Of a stretch of 64,000 nt of DNA, positions 12,300 to 23,709 are shown one piece after another. The position numbers and the translations under genes were made by a program. Source of the stretch: Anas platyrhynchos (lineage: Eukaryota; Chordata; Aves; Anseriformes; Anatidae); assembly GCF_047663525.1 (NCBI RefSeq), contig NC_092587.1:141222001-141286000 (forward strand). The letters run 5' to 3'. The notes below the pieces were generated by a model. The model was not told the DNA's origin and searched no databases. It saw only the letters and a list, made by a program, of their open reading frames with translations. Each line of letters begins with the position of its first letter. The first letter of the stretch is position 1.

Positions 12300-13580
12300 A
12301 CTACTTTTAAACTCTTTCCATCCTTTAGTGTATGAATTCGTAGAAGAAAAAAAAAATACCACTTTGCTAATGATGTAGAGAGAGATTAAACTGATTTTCT
12401 GGTTTTATTTTTTATGATAAACTCCCTTTTCTGCTGAACTATTCAAACTCAAAGTCTGTGTCTGTCCAAAGGTCAGATCTGACACCTAAGGTTTTTCTGG
12501 GGCACAAAACCAACCTGACAGAAACTTTATGCTGACTTTACTGTGTAGATAAGCTTTGTGATGGCAGTAGGCAGAAAGGCTGTGCAAAGAGCTACCCACA
12601 AAAGCACCCCCGTTGAGAAGACTTCTGGTTATCTGAACTAACTAGGATAATTTAATTTTCATGAATGTGGGACTACTTCTGTGATATCCTGCAGAGTTAG
12701 AAACATGAGTGCCTTGGGCAATATGTTTGATTGAATTTCTACACACAGAAGCAAAAGGGAAAGGGAGAGTCTGATATGCTTATCTAGTCAGCTGCGGAAG
12801 GTGAGGACCTCTAAGACCTTCAGAGGGAGCCCTTCTCCCTAAACTGGCTACCGTTGACCCTTGCTGTTGACTGCATAGGGAAATAATAGGAAATTTCTAT
12901 TTCTACCCCCAGTCACGTTGTAAGCTGGCTATATATATTTTCTGAGAATAGATGTTACCAGTGAACTCCCACTCAGTTCTTCATTCTCATACTAGCTTTG
13001 TGGTCAGAGCAGTCAGTACAAAATACCAAAGCAGATCAAACTAAACCAAATGAAAAACAAGAAAAAAAAAATAAAAAAATCTTGCCCTGAAGAATGCGCT
13101 CTCTCACAACCTATTTGGACACTTCCTGTTTCTTCTGAGGTAGCTGGGCTCTTTTGTGCCTGGTAGTGAAGTTTTGCCTGTTGAAGGAAAACAGGAGGGA
13201 CCCCAGCCCATCTAAGAGAAGTCAGAGTCTCAGAATAAACATTTCATATTAATGTCCATCCCACATTAATTTGGCTAGAGTAAAATTAATTCTTGCCTGT
13301 TCTTTTTCTTCCACGTGATTTATAATCCACCAATACATAACATCTCAGTTTCAGTGGGCAGGGGGGAGTGTGCTTTCAATGATGTAGAAACCTATACAGA
13401 ACTTAGGAGCTGAGTCTTCTGGTTTCTAGATAAGTATTTGGACTGAAAGTCTTCTCTGGACATTGTGGATTTTTCTCAGTCTGAGTTATAAATGATTACA
13501 TAGGAGAGCAATCTTTGTCTGGTCCGGAGGATGGGATTCAGAGTGTGTAGAGTACCTGTCTTTAGCACAGAAGAGACCCT
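12300..13580. other. Intergenic DNA, nothing recognised
   Basis: Unique-looking AT-rich sequence between a CR1 fragment and an LTR fragment. No exon-like open frame with splice sites and no RNA gene was seen. Confidence 0.5.
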
Positions 13581-13587
13581 GAATGAG

Positions 13588-13711
13588 TTAGTGTGGTGAT
13601 TTTACTGTGCTAGGCAGCTAAACACCACAACCACTCTCTCACTCCCCCTCCTTAGATGCAAAAGCAAAGAACAACTCACAGGTTGAGATAAGGATAATTT
13701 AATTAAAGAGA

Positions 13712-13780
<69 letters not shown>

Positions 13781-13790
13781 GCTTCTGCAT
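13588..13790 (-). mobile_element. ERV-type LTR fragment with (AAT)n microsatellite
   Basis: The segment GGCAGCTAAACACCAC, a run of CACTCACTCC-like sequence, then CAGGTTGAGATAAGGATAATTTAAT resembles the end of a widespread avian ERV LTR, the same family as the fuller copy at 21345-21897. It is interrupted by a long AAT microsatellite from about 13711 to 13779. Sequence beyond 13790 does not follow the LTR as I remember it, so the copy looks truncated. The family assignment is from memory. Confidence 0.6.
13711..13780. repeat. (AAT)n trinucleotide microsatellite
   Basis: An uninterrupted run of about 23 AAT units. It explains the poly-Ile and poly-Tyr open frames on the minus strand, which are not genes. 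Confidence 0.97.
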
Positions 13791-13929
13791 CTGTCTAGAT
13801 ACATGGAGACAACTGGGTCAGACAGAGTCTGTCCTATCACATCCACAGCGGTGTGGCACATCAGCACCATGGTTGCTGAGGCAATAAGGAGCTGGCAAGG
13901 GAGCATCCTCAGCTCAGTGGCCTAGTCTG

Positions 13930-15915
13930 TGATCGGTGTGTTATGTACTGCACATAAATGCAATGCCACCTGAGGAAGTCAGACAATTCATGGAAGACAC
14001 AAGCCTCAAGATCATTACCAAGCTAATCAGAAATACAGACACAGGCTGTAGCAGTCCTCATGTACAATTACCTGAATGAACAATGCAGGGTGGCTGACAG
14101 TTGCTACAGGGTCCAATAAATGGTACACACTGAGTCTGTGGAAGTGCAGAGGACACGAGGGCACACCTGCCATGATTTGTCATTCTTTGCAGGACAGATT
14201 TTTGCTGAACAACCCACATGCATTTTTAATAATGTTTTTATCAGTTCTAGTACTTATGCTTCTGCATTAGGAATGTTCATGTACCCTAACAGATACCAAC
14301 ATATGCACAATAGGTAATTAAAAAAAAAAAAATCCTTTCTTGTTTCCTCTTTTAGGTTTGATTTCCCATTGCACTCACAAAGTGCTGAGGGACTGGTTCA
14401 AAAAATATCAATATATATTATAAAAAAAAAAAAAAAGAAAAAAAAAGTATACTGATGCAACCCCTGTAATGGAAGAGCATGGCTCCAGAAGTGTAGCTTA
14501 CCTGCCACTGAGAAGGACACCCACAGGCCCTAATACCTAGCACAGGTGAGTGAAATGGGTGAGGCTCTAACAGAGCTCAGTGAGGTATTACTAAACTGGC
14601 TAGCAGGAAACAAAAAAGATGACTGTGCTGGAAACTCTGTTTCCTTTGGCACTTCAGTGAAACTGAGATTTGGAACAGAAAACAATCTGTTGGCATAAAA
14701 TAATAGGTTTATTTCCTTAGAAATGAAAAAAAAAAAAAAACCTGCTACTAGTTTTTGCTACTCTCAGAGCTCAAAATCCACCAATTTAATTGGCTCCTCT
14801 ATGGAGAGTATTTCTCCATATTTTTTCATTTCTTTATATTTCTGAGCCATAAAGAATGAAAATTTGTTACTCTGGAATCTGTTACTGTCCTCAACCATTA
14901 AACTTGCCTCTTGCACTCAAGCTGTAGAAATGCAGGGCATTTTTACATACTTCATTCCCTAGTGTTTTCAACAAATGGCAGTAAATACGTTTCTATAACA
15001 TATACTTGAAATTACTGTGATTTTTGAGGTATGTTCACACAGGTTATTTCACTCATGTAAGAAGATAAAAAATTGCTGTCATCTTTGACCCCAGTAATGC
15101 CAGGGCAGGAAGCATGAAGCAATATCACGCTGGGTAGATGTAAGCTTGCACTTGCGGCTTTTCTGCTTCAAGGCTAGAACAAGTGGGAGGAAGGAAATGA
15201 GCTTTTTCAACAAGCCCAACTAAAGACCTCACAAGATCAGACCTTCAGGCTCTGCAGGATTTCCAGGTCTTAGGGAAGGAAAAACGTTTTTCTAGCTCTT
15301 TGCAGAATTATTAGTCACAGAATTTATGAGACGAAATGAAAAAAAGAAAAGGCAGGGAATTTAAACTCAAAGGAGTTACCTCATTTTTAGTTAGTCTGTT
15401 TTGTTTGCTTCCTTATTAATGTAAGAAAATAAGAATTATCATACCAGCTCACACACATACATATGCAAAAACCTCCCCTAGGTCTTTATCCTTTTGCTAA
15501 ACAATACCACAACGGGAAAAAAAAAGAAAAAAAAAGAAAAAAAAAAAGACCAAAACCGAAAAACAGACAAAGGGGAGGATGATGAACCCTGTTAGTCCTT
15601 ACCAGTGTCAATCAATCATATGGGATGGATGTCCTCAGTATAAAGTAACTTCTCCAACAGCATCTTAAACGTTGATCAACGTATCTTTTCTTCCTAAGTT
15701 CATGTCGTAATTTGGAACACGTTTGTGTATCTATTTTGGCAACTTCATGTGGCATCAAATTTCATCTTTATTGATGTGAAAGAGTAGCTTTCTCTGTTTT
15801 AACCACATAGTGATAATTTCCCTATTTCTTTTATCATGAAAGGTACTGAAAAGTCATTCCCTGTGAAATTTTACCTCATGCAAAAAATCCTCTCTTTTCA
15901 TATGTGGAGAGTGCC
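13930..15915. other. Intergenic DNA, A-rich tracts only
   Basis: No exon, RNA gene or recognisable element was seen. Several A-rich runs occur at 14319-14332, 14421-14448, 14727-14741 and 15517-15547. Confidence 0.5.
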
Positions 15916-15919
15916 AGTC

Positions 15920-16165
15920 TATTTGTTTCATCCTTGCAGCAGAAGTCCTCTGCACCTCTGATAGCCTCACCACTCCTTTTGGTAACATTTGTGCTGTTAC
16001 ATCCTTTTTGTCATTGGTGACCAGAACTGCATCCAGTGCACAAGATAAGAATATGTTGCATCAGTATAACATTTCCTGTTTTGTTCTTTATTCTTTTTCT
16101 AATAACTCCTCACAATCCATTTGCCCTCTTGGCAGCTGCTGAACATCAAGCTGATTTCAGGAGAA
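15920..16165 (-). mobile_element. Ancient CR1/L3-like LINE remnant
   Basis: The run GACCAGAACTGCATCCAGTG, then AACATTTCCTGTTTTGTTC, TTTCTAATAACTCCTCACA and TTGCCCTCTTGGCAGCTGCTG follows the order seen in old, diverged CR1/L3 elements of amniotes, in antisense. It is much more decayed than the other CR1 copies here. A RepeatMasker hit to an L3/CR1 consensus would confirm it. Confidence 0.5.
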
Positions 16166-16169
16166 TAAA

Positions 16170-19100
16170 TAAATAAAAATAACTGCAAGATGTCATTCCC
16201 AGGTTGTGGAAGCTGATTATTTTCTGTGTGTTGGTAAGACCATTTGTCTGAGAATAGTGCTTTGTGTGTATCAGTGGCCAACAACACCAAGCACAAGAAA
16301 ACTAGAGAACACTTAATTTCATGGGGCACCCCATGAACATTTGAACACACTGTTCAAAAACTGCCTCACTGATGCAGAGCTGACCAACGGACTGGCATCA
16401 TGTTTCAATTAGTTTCACCAGATCTACGAAACTTCCAGCATCTGGGAAGTGGAGTTATTTATGTATGGCTGTAGGTAGGGTTATTTAGTATGGCTGTCAG
16501 GCTCTGGCATGGGATGAGGCTGTGATGTAGTGAGGGGAGGAGAGAGATGTACCTGCTCACATTGTACAACACACAGCATGCTCTTCACTGCTGATGTGGG
16601 AGGTTTGGGGTAAATTTGCCTCTGCAGGCTGTTGAGTGAAAAGTTTATGAATGGTTTGGCCAGTGGTCACAGATGCTGAGAGCAGTAAGATCTCTAGGAG
16701 TTGGGCAGGCTGCCTGACAGGAGTGATTGACACCTGTAGCTTTTGAAGGTGGAGATGTTCTGCTGCTAGCTGTGGAAATGAGGTAAAGCAAAGATGTTTT
16801 TAACTGAACACTTTTAGCTAAACAGATACTAACTGAATTCTATTCTGTTCAGAAATTAGGAGTTTGACCTTGTGGTGAATACAAAGATGAGCAATTGATA
16901 CACCAAGACAGTGTTATGCAGGAGGAGTAGGCATGGTGACCATGAATGAGCAAAAATAACTCCTTTTAGAGTGATGGGAAAAGAAATGTGCTTCCTGAAA
17001 CAGCACATCTCCCAAGAAGACTTGCAGTAAGTCCTGTGGAGAGCTGCAAGAATGTGCTTTCAGAGGAATTTTTGGTTAGTGAAGGGACAGAAGGAAGGAT
17101 GTATTAATTTTATATTTTCATGGTGAAAGGAACAAGAAATTCCCCAAACTTCTTGCAACTGACCAAGCCAGATGCATACATTTCTATAACAATCAGCAAA
17201 ATCACTGACATATTCTATCCTAGTTTCCATATAACTAGAAGTTGGAAATCAGGGTCAAAGAAGGTTTTACTGCTCATAGCCCTCCCTATGTTGATAAGTG
17301 TTTTAATGTCTAAGGAGAAGAACAAATTTCTGAACACTAGCAGAGGATGTCTAGACACTTGGGTTAACATTTGGATACTAGAGTTACAGAAAAAAAAAAT
17401 AAAGTGTTGTTGTTGTTTTCTATTTTGGGAAAAAAAAGAGTTGGGTGACATTTCCTTTTCACAGGAAATGTTCTGGCTTTCATGGAAAACCTTGATTTCC
17501 TTTCCAAAATGCTTAGAACTTTTAGGGAGTGAAAACTCTGAGTGGCAGCCGGATCTGATGCTAAATACAGTGAAACAGTTCTCATAAAAAAAATGTTTGT
17601 CTAAAAACTCAGCCTATAGGTAAAACAAAACATTTTCTCAAATAACAATATTATCAAAAATATAAATAATTACTAAAACTAAAGCTCTGTTCCTACGTGC
17701 TGTCGATATGTTACGACTCTTTTTTATCAGTAAGAGATTCACTTCCAATAATTCATATACATTTAGGAACAAACAAGGCTATTTACTATGGAGTCACTAT
17801 AAACTGTATCATTTGTCAACAAAGATATTAAATGACTTTTCAAAGAATCCCAATTTGGTTCAGTCTTGTAAAGTAGGAAGAAGTGTGTCTTTCCCATCCA
17901 AGTCACAATTTCCAGTATATTATATATTTATAGAAGTTTCTTCCTAAGAAATAGTGTGGAACAACTCCTTATTTTCAGGGAAGAAGTCAGATATGAACAA
18001 CAATAAACTGAATAACTTTCAATTTCAACAATAATGGGAAATAGAGAAAGTGCTGCACAAGAGGTTAGGCATTTGCTGTTACACTAAGCAGTGACCTCTA
18101 GGATCAAGTTGTCTTTAAATTAAAATTGGAAGATTTAACTTGGGTATATCTTGTCTTTGTTCTGGACCTGTTTCCTAAAATTATTTGGACACAGGATGCT
18201 TGATTCATTCAGCTTTGCTTTTGTGGATAAACTTTGGATAGGTTTCTTGCCAAAAGATATTTGCCTGCTCAGACTCACTTTTGTCTCTGTCCTGTAAAGC
18301 AGTGTGGCATCCAAGGCAGCTTGACAGGACTACTGGTGGGAACAGAAGACCCTGGGAGCTCAGCGTAATATTTTTATTTCCATAAAAAGCAACAGATGTA
18401 CTGCAACAATCCTCTCTGGTTGCTTTTGTGGTCTTTTTATGGGGATCCTGCTGGTGACCCGATCATATTCAGAACAGCTGCTGCTCTTTTCATTCTGGCT
18501 ATGCTGTTTCCAGCCTCCTTAGGATGGCAATTCAACTGCTTTCTGTCTGGGACAAGGCATGGAACACAGAAATTGAGAACTTTGTTGTAAAGGGAATCTG
18601 GTTTTAAGATGCAAAGGTAATGGTGTTAAGATTTTTGTTTGAACAATATCATCCCTAGCCTGACAGCCATAACTACCATTGTCAAGATTTTATAGAAACT
18701 GTTGGTGATCAAAAGACTTCCCAAGTAACATATCAACGTGCAAACCAGAGGCAAATATGTGCCAACCACATTAAAAAAAAAAAAAAGGCACACAATTCTT
18801 GGACAATTCTCTCTTTCAAGATACTCTCACCTCCATTTTGTATCCTCTGAACTTTAATGCACTATTTAGCAATTACAGGAGAGCTGAAAGCCTGATAAGA
18901 AACTTAATAGCTGTGCCTTAGTGGGATGGAGGAGATTGATGAGTATGATGAAAATGCTATTGGCTCTGTAACATTTAAATTGCCATTAAGCCTTTTCTGT
19001 CCACATGCGTGTCCTCATTTACTGTTGCGTGGGACCCTGCTATGCAATAACCACGTGGTCTATCAGTCTCCCAAAGTAGCCCCCTGACTCAGTGTCATGA

Positions 19101-19225
19101 TAGAACTGAATGATTAATGATAAAGACCAGGGACAACTCTTACCTTGGGGAAAGATGAGTCCAGCCTCATCAGAATATCTACAACCCTTGAAATTTTTTC
19201 TGAGTCTTACTTCCCTTTTTGCAGA
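16170..19225. other. Intergenic DNA, nothing recognised
   Basis: The longest open frame (17120-17587, 155 codons) has no recognisable domain, runs through A- and T-rich low-complexity sequence and has no conserved pattern. I treat it as chance. No splice-bounded exon or RNA gene was seen. Confidence 0.5.
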
Positions 19226-19230
19226 AAGAA

Positions 19231-20036
19231 TGTGGTGAACTGCGTTGGGTTTATGTGACAAGGCTTTGGCAGCGGTGGGGGTGCTGGAGTGTCCTCCGTG
19301 AGCAGAACCCAGCAGCTGCCCCATGTCAGATCAGAACCAGCTCCATCTAGCTCCAAAGGGGACCTGCCGCCGGCCAGAGCCGAGCCAGGGAGCAACACTG
19401 GGTGGGCCGCGGGGACAGCAGATTGAAGGAAAACCTGATGTGCAACAGCAGCTGGGAGAGAGGAGTGAGAAGCAGCCCTGCAGCCCCCAGGTCAGTGCAG
19501 CAGGAGGGCAGGGTCGCTCCAGGCAGGCAGCAGCAGTTCCCCTGTGGCCTGTGCAGGAAGAGGCCCCTGGTGGAGCAGGCTGTCCCCCTGCAGCCCATGG
19601 ATCCCACATGGAGCAGATCTCCACGCTGCAGCCCCCCCATGGGTGGAGGAGCCCCCGGTAGAGCAGGTGGATGTGGCCTGGAGGAGGCTGCGGCCCATGG
19701 AGAGCCCCCGCAGGAGCAGGGGTCTGGGGGGAGCTGCCGCCCACCCGTGGGGGACCTGTGCTGGAGCAGTTTGCTCCTGGGGGATGGATGGACCCCATGG
19801 GACGGAGCCATGTGGGAGTGGATCTTGAAGAGCTGCTGCCTGTGAGCAGCCCCCACAGGCCCAGTTTGGGAAGGACGGCATCCCGTGGGAGGGACCCCAC
19901 GGGGAGAAGGGGCAGGGAGTGACTGTGAAGGAGTGGTGGAGAACAAGTATTAGGGACTGACCATAACCCCCATTCCTCATTCCCATGCCCTGTGTCACTC
20001 AGAGGGAGGAGGTAGAAGAGGGTGGATGCGGGGAAG

Positions 20037-20072
<36 letters not shown>

Positions 20073-20255
20073 GTTTTGTTTGTTTTTAGTTTCTCACTGC
20101 TCTATCTTGTGACCAATAGATTTCATTAATCTGCCTATGCCAAGTTTGTTTTACCTATGAAAGCAATTGTTGAGTGATCTCCCTGTGCTTATCTCAAATC
20201 TTGAACCCTTTTTTTATCTTATTTTCTCCCCCTGATCTTTTGAGAAGCAATGTGG
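19231..20255 (+). mobile_element. ERV solo LTR, GC-rich (avian family)
   Basis: Starts TGTGGTGAACTGCGTTGGG and contains a strongly GC-rich middle (about 19330-19930). The end resembles TTGAGTGATCTCCCTGTGCTTATCTC followed by a TTTTCTCCCCCTGATC segment. This order matches an LTR common in bird genomes as I remember it. No gag or pol is adjacent, so it is a solo LTR. Long overlapping open frames on both strands (up to 199 codons) come from its GC-rich composition and are not genes. A T/GTTT-rich tract at 20038-20092 lies inside it. The exact ends and family name need a repeat library. Confidence 0.65.
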
Positions 20256-20259
20256 TGCA

Positions 20260-21340
20260 GTTCAGATGCCCATCAGTGTGAAACTACCACGTGCACATGC
20301 AAGCCCTGGGCAAGGTGCCAAAATGCACAGGAAAAAGAAAGTCTGCACCCTCAGTAGGGTGGATCTCCATCAACTAAAAAACATGAGACCTACTGTGGGT
20401 ATGGGCACACATAACAGCAGCTTCCCCTGCCAGTCTGCCATTTGATGACTCCACCAATGCTTTCTGACTCATCCTCAAGAACTCTATGCAGTATAACCTT
20501 CCCTGCCAGGGTCACTTCCCTGCCAGATGTCCTCTACAGTGAGCAATGACAGTCTGCAAGCAGGCTGTAAAAAAAATACACACCAATTATTTCCTGGCTT
20601 ATACAGACAAGTATTAGAGTATCACATCTGTAAGCTAAGCACACTTTTTTGACTTTTTTGGAGCAGAGTGGATCTTGGTGTTGCTGAGTTGCTGTTTACC
20701 TATCTTGGCTTTTTATCTCAGGATTTTTTCTCATGTCATCATTTTTTTTTTGTCTTGAACTCTTGAGCTCCTAACTATTATCATCACAATAACATCATTT
20801 GAACTATATTTTCACTTTTCTTATCTAGCATGGCTTTAACTTGTGTACTTTTCACAGCTCAGGAGTAATTTTGCTAGCACAATGGAGTTAAGTTCATACA
20901 GCCATGCAACATCAAAGCAGCCATTGGATCATAGCCAGCTGAGTCACAAGGCCATTGACTAGTGTTGGTAGAGACTGGTGGGGCCGTCTACTGCATCTTG
21001 TTATCAGTCACAGATTTATCTTTATGGAAAGTCTGGTGGCAACTCCACAAGGTTCTCAGCAAGCTATTCCAGCAGTGCTGTGCTTTTTTTTTGCTTTTTT
21101 TTTTTTTTTTTTTTTTTTCCTCCTCTGTCTTACCTAACTATTCCCTGCTTCAGTTTAAGCCCACTACTTCTTGATTTTTTTTTTTTTTTTGGACTGATGA
21201 TTCTCTTGCTCATTGGACTGCTATGCATACAGTCTACCAAAGGGGTATGATGCACGTAACTCCTTAAAGGAATTTTTCCTTTTTTTTTGTAAACACATTT
21301 TTCCACATTTATACTGAACAGATTTTTTTTTTTTTTTTTT
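20260..21340. other. Intergenic DNA with poly-T tracts
   Basis: No exon or element was recognised. T-rich tracts lie at 21084-21119, 21175-21190 and 21323-21340. The last directly abuts the LTR that follows. Confidence 0.5.
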
Positions 21341-21344
21341 CCAA

Positions 21345-21897
21345 GCTGGGGGTTGTGGTTTAACCTGGCAGGCAGCTAATTATCACACAGCTGTTCACTC
21401 ACCACCCACTGGCCTCAGGGGAGAGAAATGAAAAAATGTGAAAATTTGTGGGTTGAGATAAAGGCAGTTTAATAAGAAGGAAGGGAAAAACAATACAAAA
21501 CAGAAAACAAAACAAGTGATGCACAACACAATTGTTCACAATCAGCTGACTGATGTTCAGCCAGTCCCTGAGCAATGGCAACCACCCCCCATGCAGCCAA
21601 CTCCATGTAGTTTTCTTGCTGAGCATGACACCATGTGGTACAGGATATCCCTTTGGTCAGCCTGGGCTAGCTGTTCTGGCTGTGCCCCCCCCAGCTCTTG
21701 GTGCACCCCCAGCTTCCTGGGTGGCAGGGCAGCACGAGAAGCTGAACAACCCTTGGCTCTGTGTAAGCACTGCTCTGCATCAACTAAAATGTCAGCAAAT
21801 CAGTGTTATCAGCAATATTGTCATCACAAATCCAAAACACAGCACCATAGAAGCTACCGGGGAAAAAAATTTACCCTATCCAACCAAAAACAGGACA
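21345..21897 (-). mobile_element. ERV solo LTR, near full length (antisense)
   Basis: In reverse complement it begins TGTCCTGTTTTTGG and ends near AACCACAACCCCC. The order of blocks (TGTGTTTTGGATTTGTG, GCAGTGCTTACACAGAGCCA, AGGGATATCC, GAGCATG..., TTGTGCATCACTTG, ATTAAACTG..TTATCTCAACCCAC) matches a very common LTR of non-galliform birds as I remember it. No internal region flanks it, so it is solo. It supports a bird, probably neoavian, source. Confidence 0.75.
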
Positions 21898-21899
21898 CT

Positions 21900-23520
21900 G
21901 GATCAAAAATAGCAAAGCATTCAACATTGATTGTGATTTCTTACAAAAGCTGCAGGATGGCTTTTGCTCAGCTGCTAACTTTAATCTATAGCCATGAGCT
22001 CAGTTCCACACCTGCATCATCATCTGGGAATGAACTGGGCTTGAAGAATGGTCTATGAGATAAAGGACTCTTCTGAGGTCTGGAGCAATATTGTGAGCAT
22101 CTCTGATTTCACTTTATTACAGATCTAATTCTACATTCAGGCAATGGAAGATATCTTCAGCTGAAGGTATTTAACTTTATCCTAGAGTGACCTGACATGT
22201 CATGGTGAGAGGAGGCTGAATATACACTGAATGCAGATAATTTACTGCGTATTTTCTGCCTGAGTCTCTAAGGAATGGCACGAGGAAACAGGGAAGGCCT
22301 TGATGCTGATTAAACTCCACGAATCTTAGCAGGAAGTGGTTTGTCAGCTTTTCAAGCTATCGATCTTAACAGACACTGACTGGTTGACCAAAGCACTGTG
22401 GGATTTAATTGTTGCAGAATGTCCATATGACACTTTGCATTTTCTGTGTCATATGGAAAGTGCAGCCTCTAGACCACTTCATAGGAAGTGACATGCCAAG
22501 ATCAGGGGAAAGCATGGGTATGGATGGCAGTGGCAAGACACTTGCCTACTGGCATATAATTGCTACATCTTTGTATATTAATATGGAGTTGCTGACAATG
22601 CTAGTGACTGTAGCTCACAGCAGATTCCCAGAAACACTGGAAGTTATAAAGACTATCAGCGACTCTGTCAAGGAAAAAAAAAAAAAGTGTTTGAATGACT
22701 GTGGTATGAAATCCTCTTGTTTGGTTCAAGAAAGAATGAAGCATTGATTCTCGAAACGTCTTTTTTATTTTATTCTGACAAGATGAACAAAGCTGATTCA
22801 TCCCTTGGAATATGGCTGATCTGTTACTGAAATCACCCCTTTAGACTAGCAGACACAGATAAGGGGACAGCTTGGGACCTTTGGTCTGATGGGCCCAGGT
22901 TTAGTGCTGATGCTTGGAAGGCATCAGCAGTCTTGCACAGTGCTCCTAAAAAATGTCCTTTCTGACACTAGGTAGTCCATACTGCCTCCTGAGTACCTGC
23001 TCATGGCTGTCACAGTGCACTGAGCCACTTCCATCCCTGTGGGGACTTCTGCTCCTGCTTGCTCTCCCAGATTTTCTCCTGGAATTCTAGTGAAACTGCC
23101 CTGCTCTTCCAGCCTTCTTTCCTTCACTGACTTAATTTAGTCATTGTGGTGCAGAGAATTGTTTTCACAGGGGCCTTCTTTTATCAGTTTACCTTCTGTG
23201 AAGCAGTTTCCCGTCTAAAAATCATTCCTGGTGCTCCAGTGATGTGTACAGCTGTTCTGCAGAAACTGCTCCCTGACCAGCCCTATCAGAGATACCACTT
23301 GTTTTCAAAGCAAATCGGTTTTAAAGCACCCTCTGTCGACTGAATGCTCCTCGTTTGTTCCCCTCAACTATGTAAGAAAACCCCTAATTAGGAAGCAGGC
23401 TTTTAGTACAATCACACTAAAATGGCATAATCTGTGATTAATGCAAAACCTGTGCTCTCAGTAGAAGAGATCTGATTAACTGTAACTAGAAGATGCCATA
23501 TCTGATAGGTACCTAGAGTC
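21900..23520. other. Intergenic DNA, nothing recognised
   Basis: Unique-looking sequence without exon-like frames, RNA genes or identifiable repeats. Confidence 0.5.
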
Positions 23521-23527
23521 ACTACGG

Positions 23528-23702
23528 TCATTTGCATATTCTGTTCTGTTCAGTGGGAGGCGACTAAATGAAGCTGTAAATCATGCTCCTCCAGATATGC
23601 GTTGCAGAAGCCGGTTAAAAAGAGGTCCCAGTAGTCTCTGGTACAAGCGAAGGATCCAGTCTCAGGGTGAACTACTTCTCTGCTGTCTGAATTTTCCAAA
23701 TG
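23528..23702 (+). promoter_or_regulatory. Candidate distal promoter and first exon of IL1RL1
   Basis: An octamer-type ATTTGCAT lies at about 23530. A TATA-like TTAAAA (about 23615) follows, and a short GC-richer stretch ends in a near-perfect donor, AAATG|GTAAGT (GT at 23703). The first coding exon of IL1RL1 begins at a good acceptor (28623), so at least one upstream non-coding exon must exist. This is one candidate, 5 kb away. Use of a distal promoter is known for mammalian ST2, but the link here is inference. Confidence 0.3.
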
Positions 23703-23709
23703 GTAAGTC

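Noticed and set aside
13602..13906. Poly-Tyr and poly-Ile open frames on the minus strand
   Set aside because: These are translations of the (AAT)n microsatellite.
17120..17587. 155-codon + strand open frame
   Set aside because: No recognisable motif; it contains low-complexity runs of Lys and Cys from A- and T-rich DNA and has no splice or promoter context.
19331..19998. Overlapping minus-strand open frames of 168-199 codons, plus + strand frames of 112-147 codons
   Set aside because: They lie in the GC-rich part of a solo LTR, open in several frames on both strands at once, with no domain or codon pattern.
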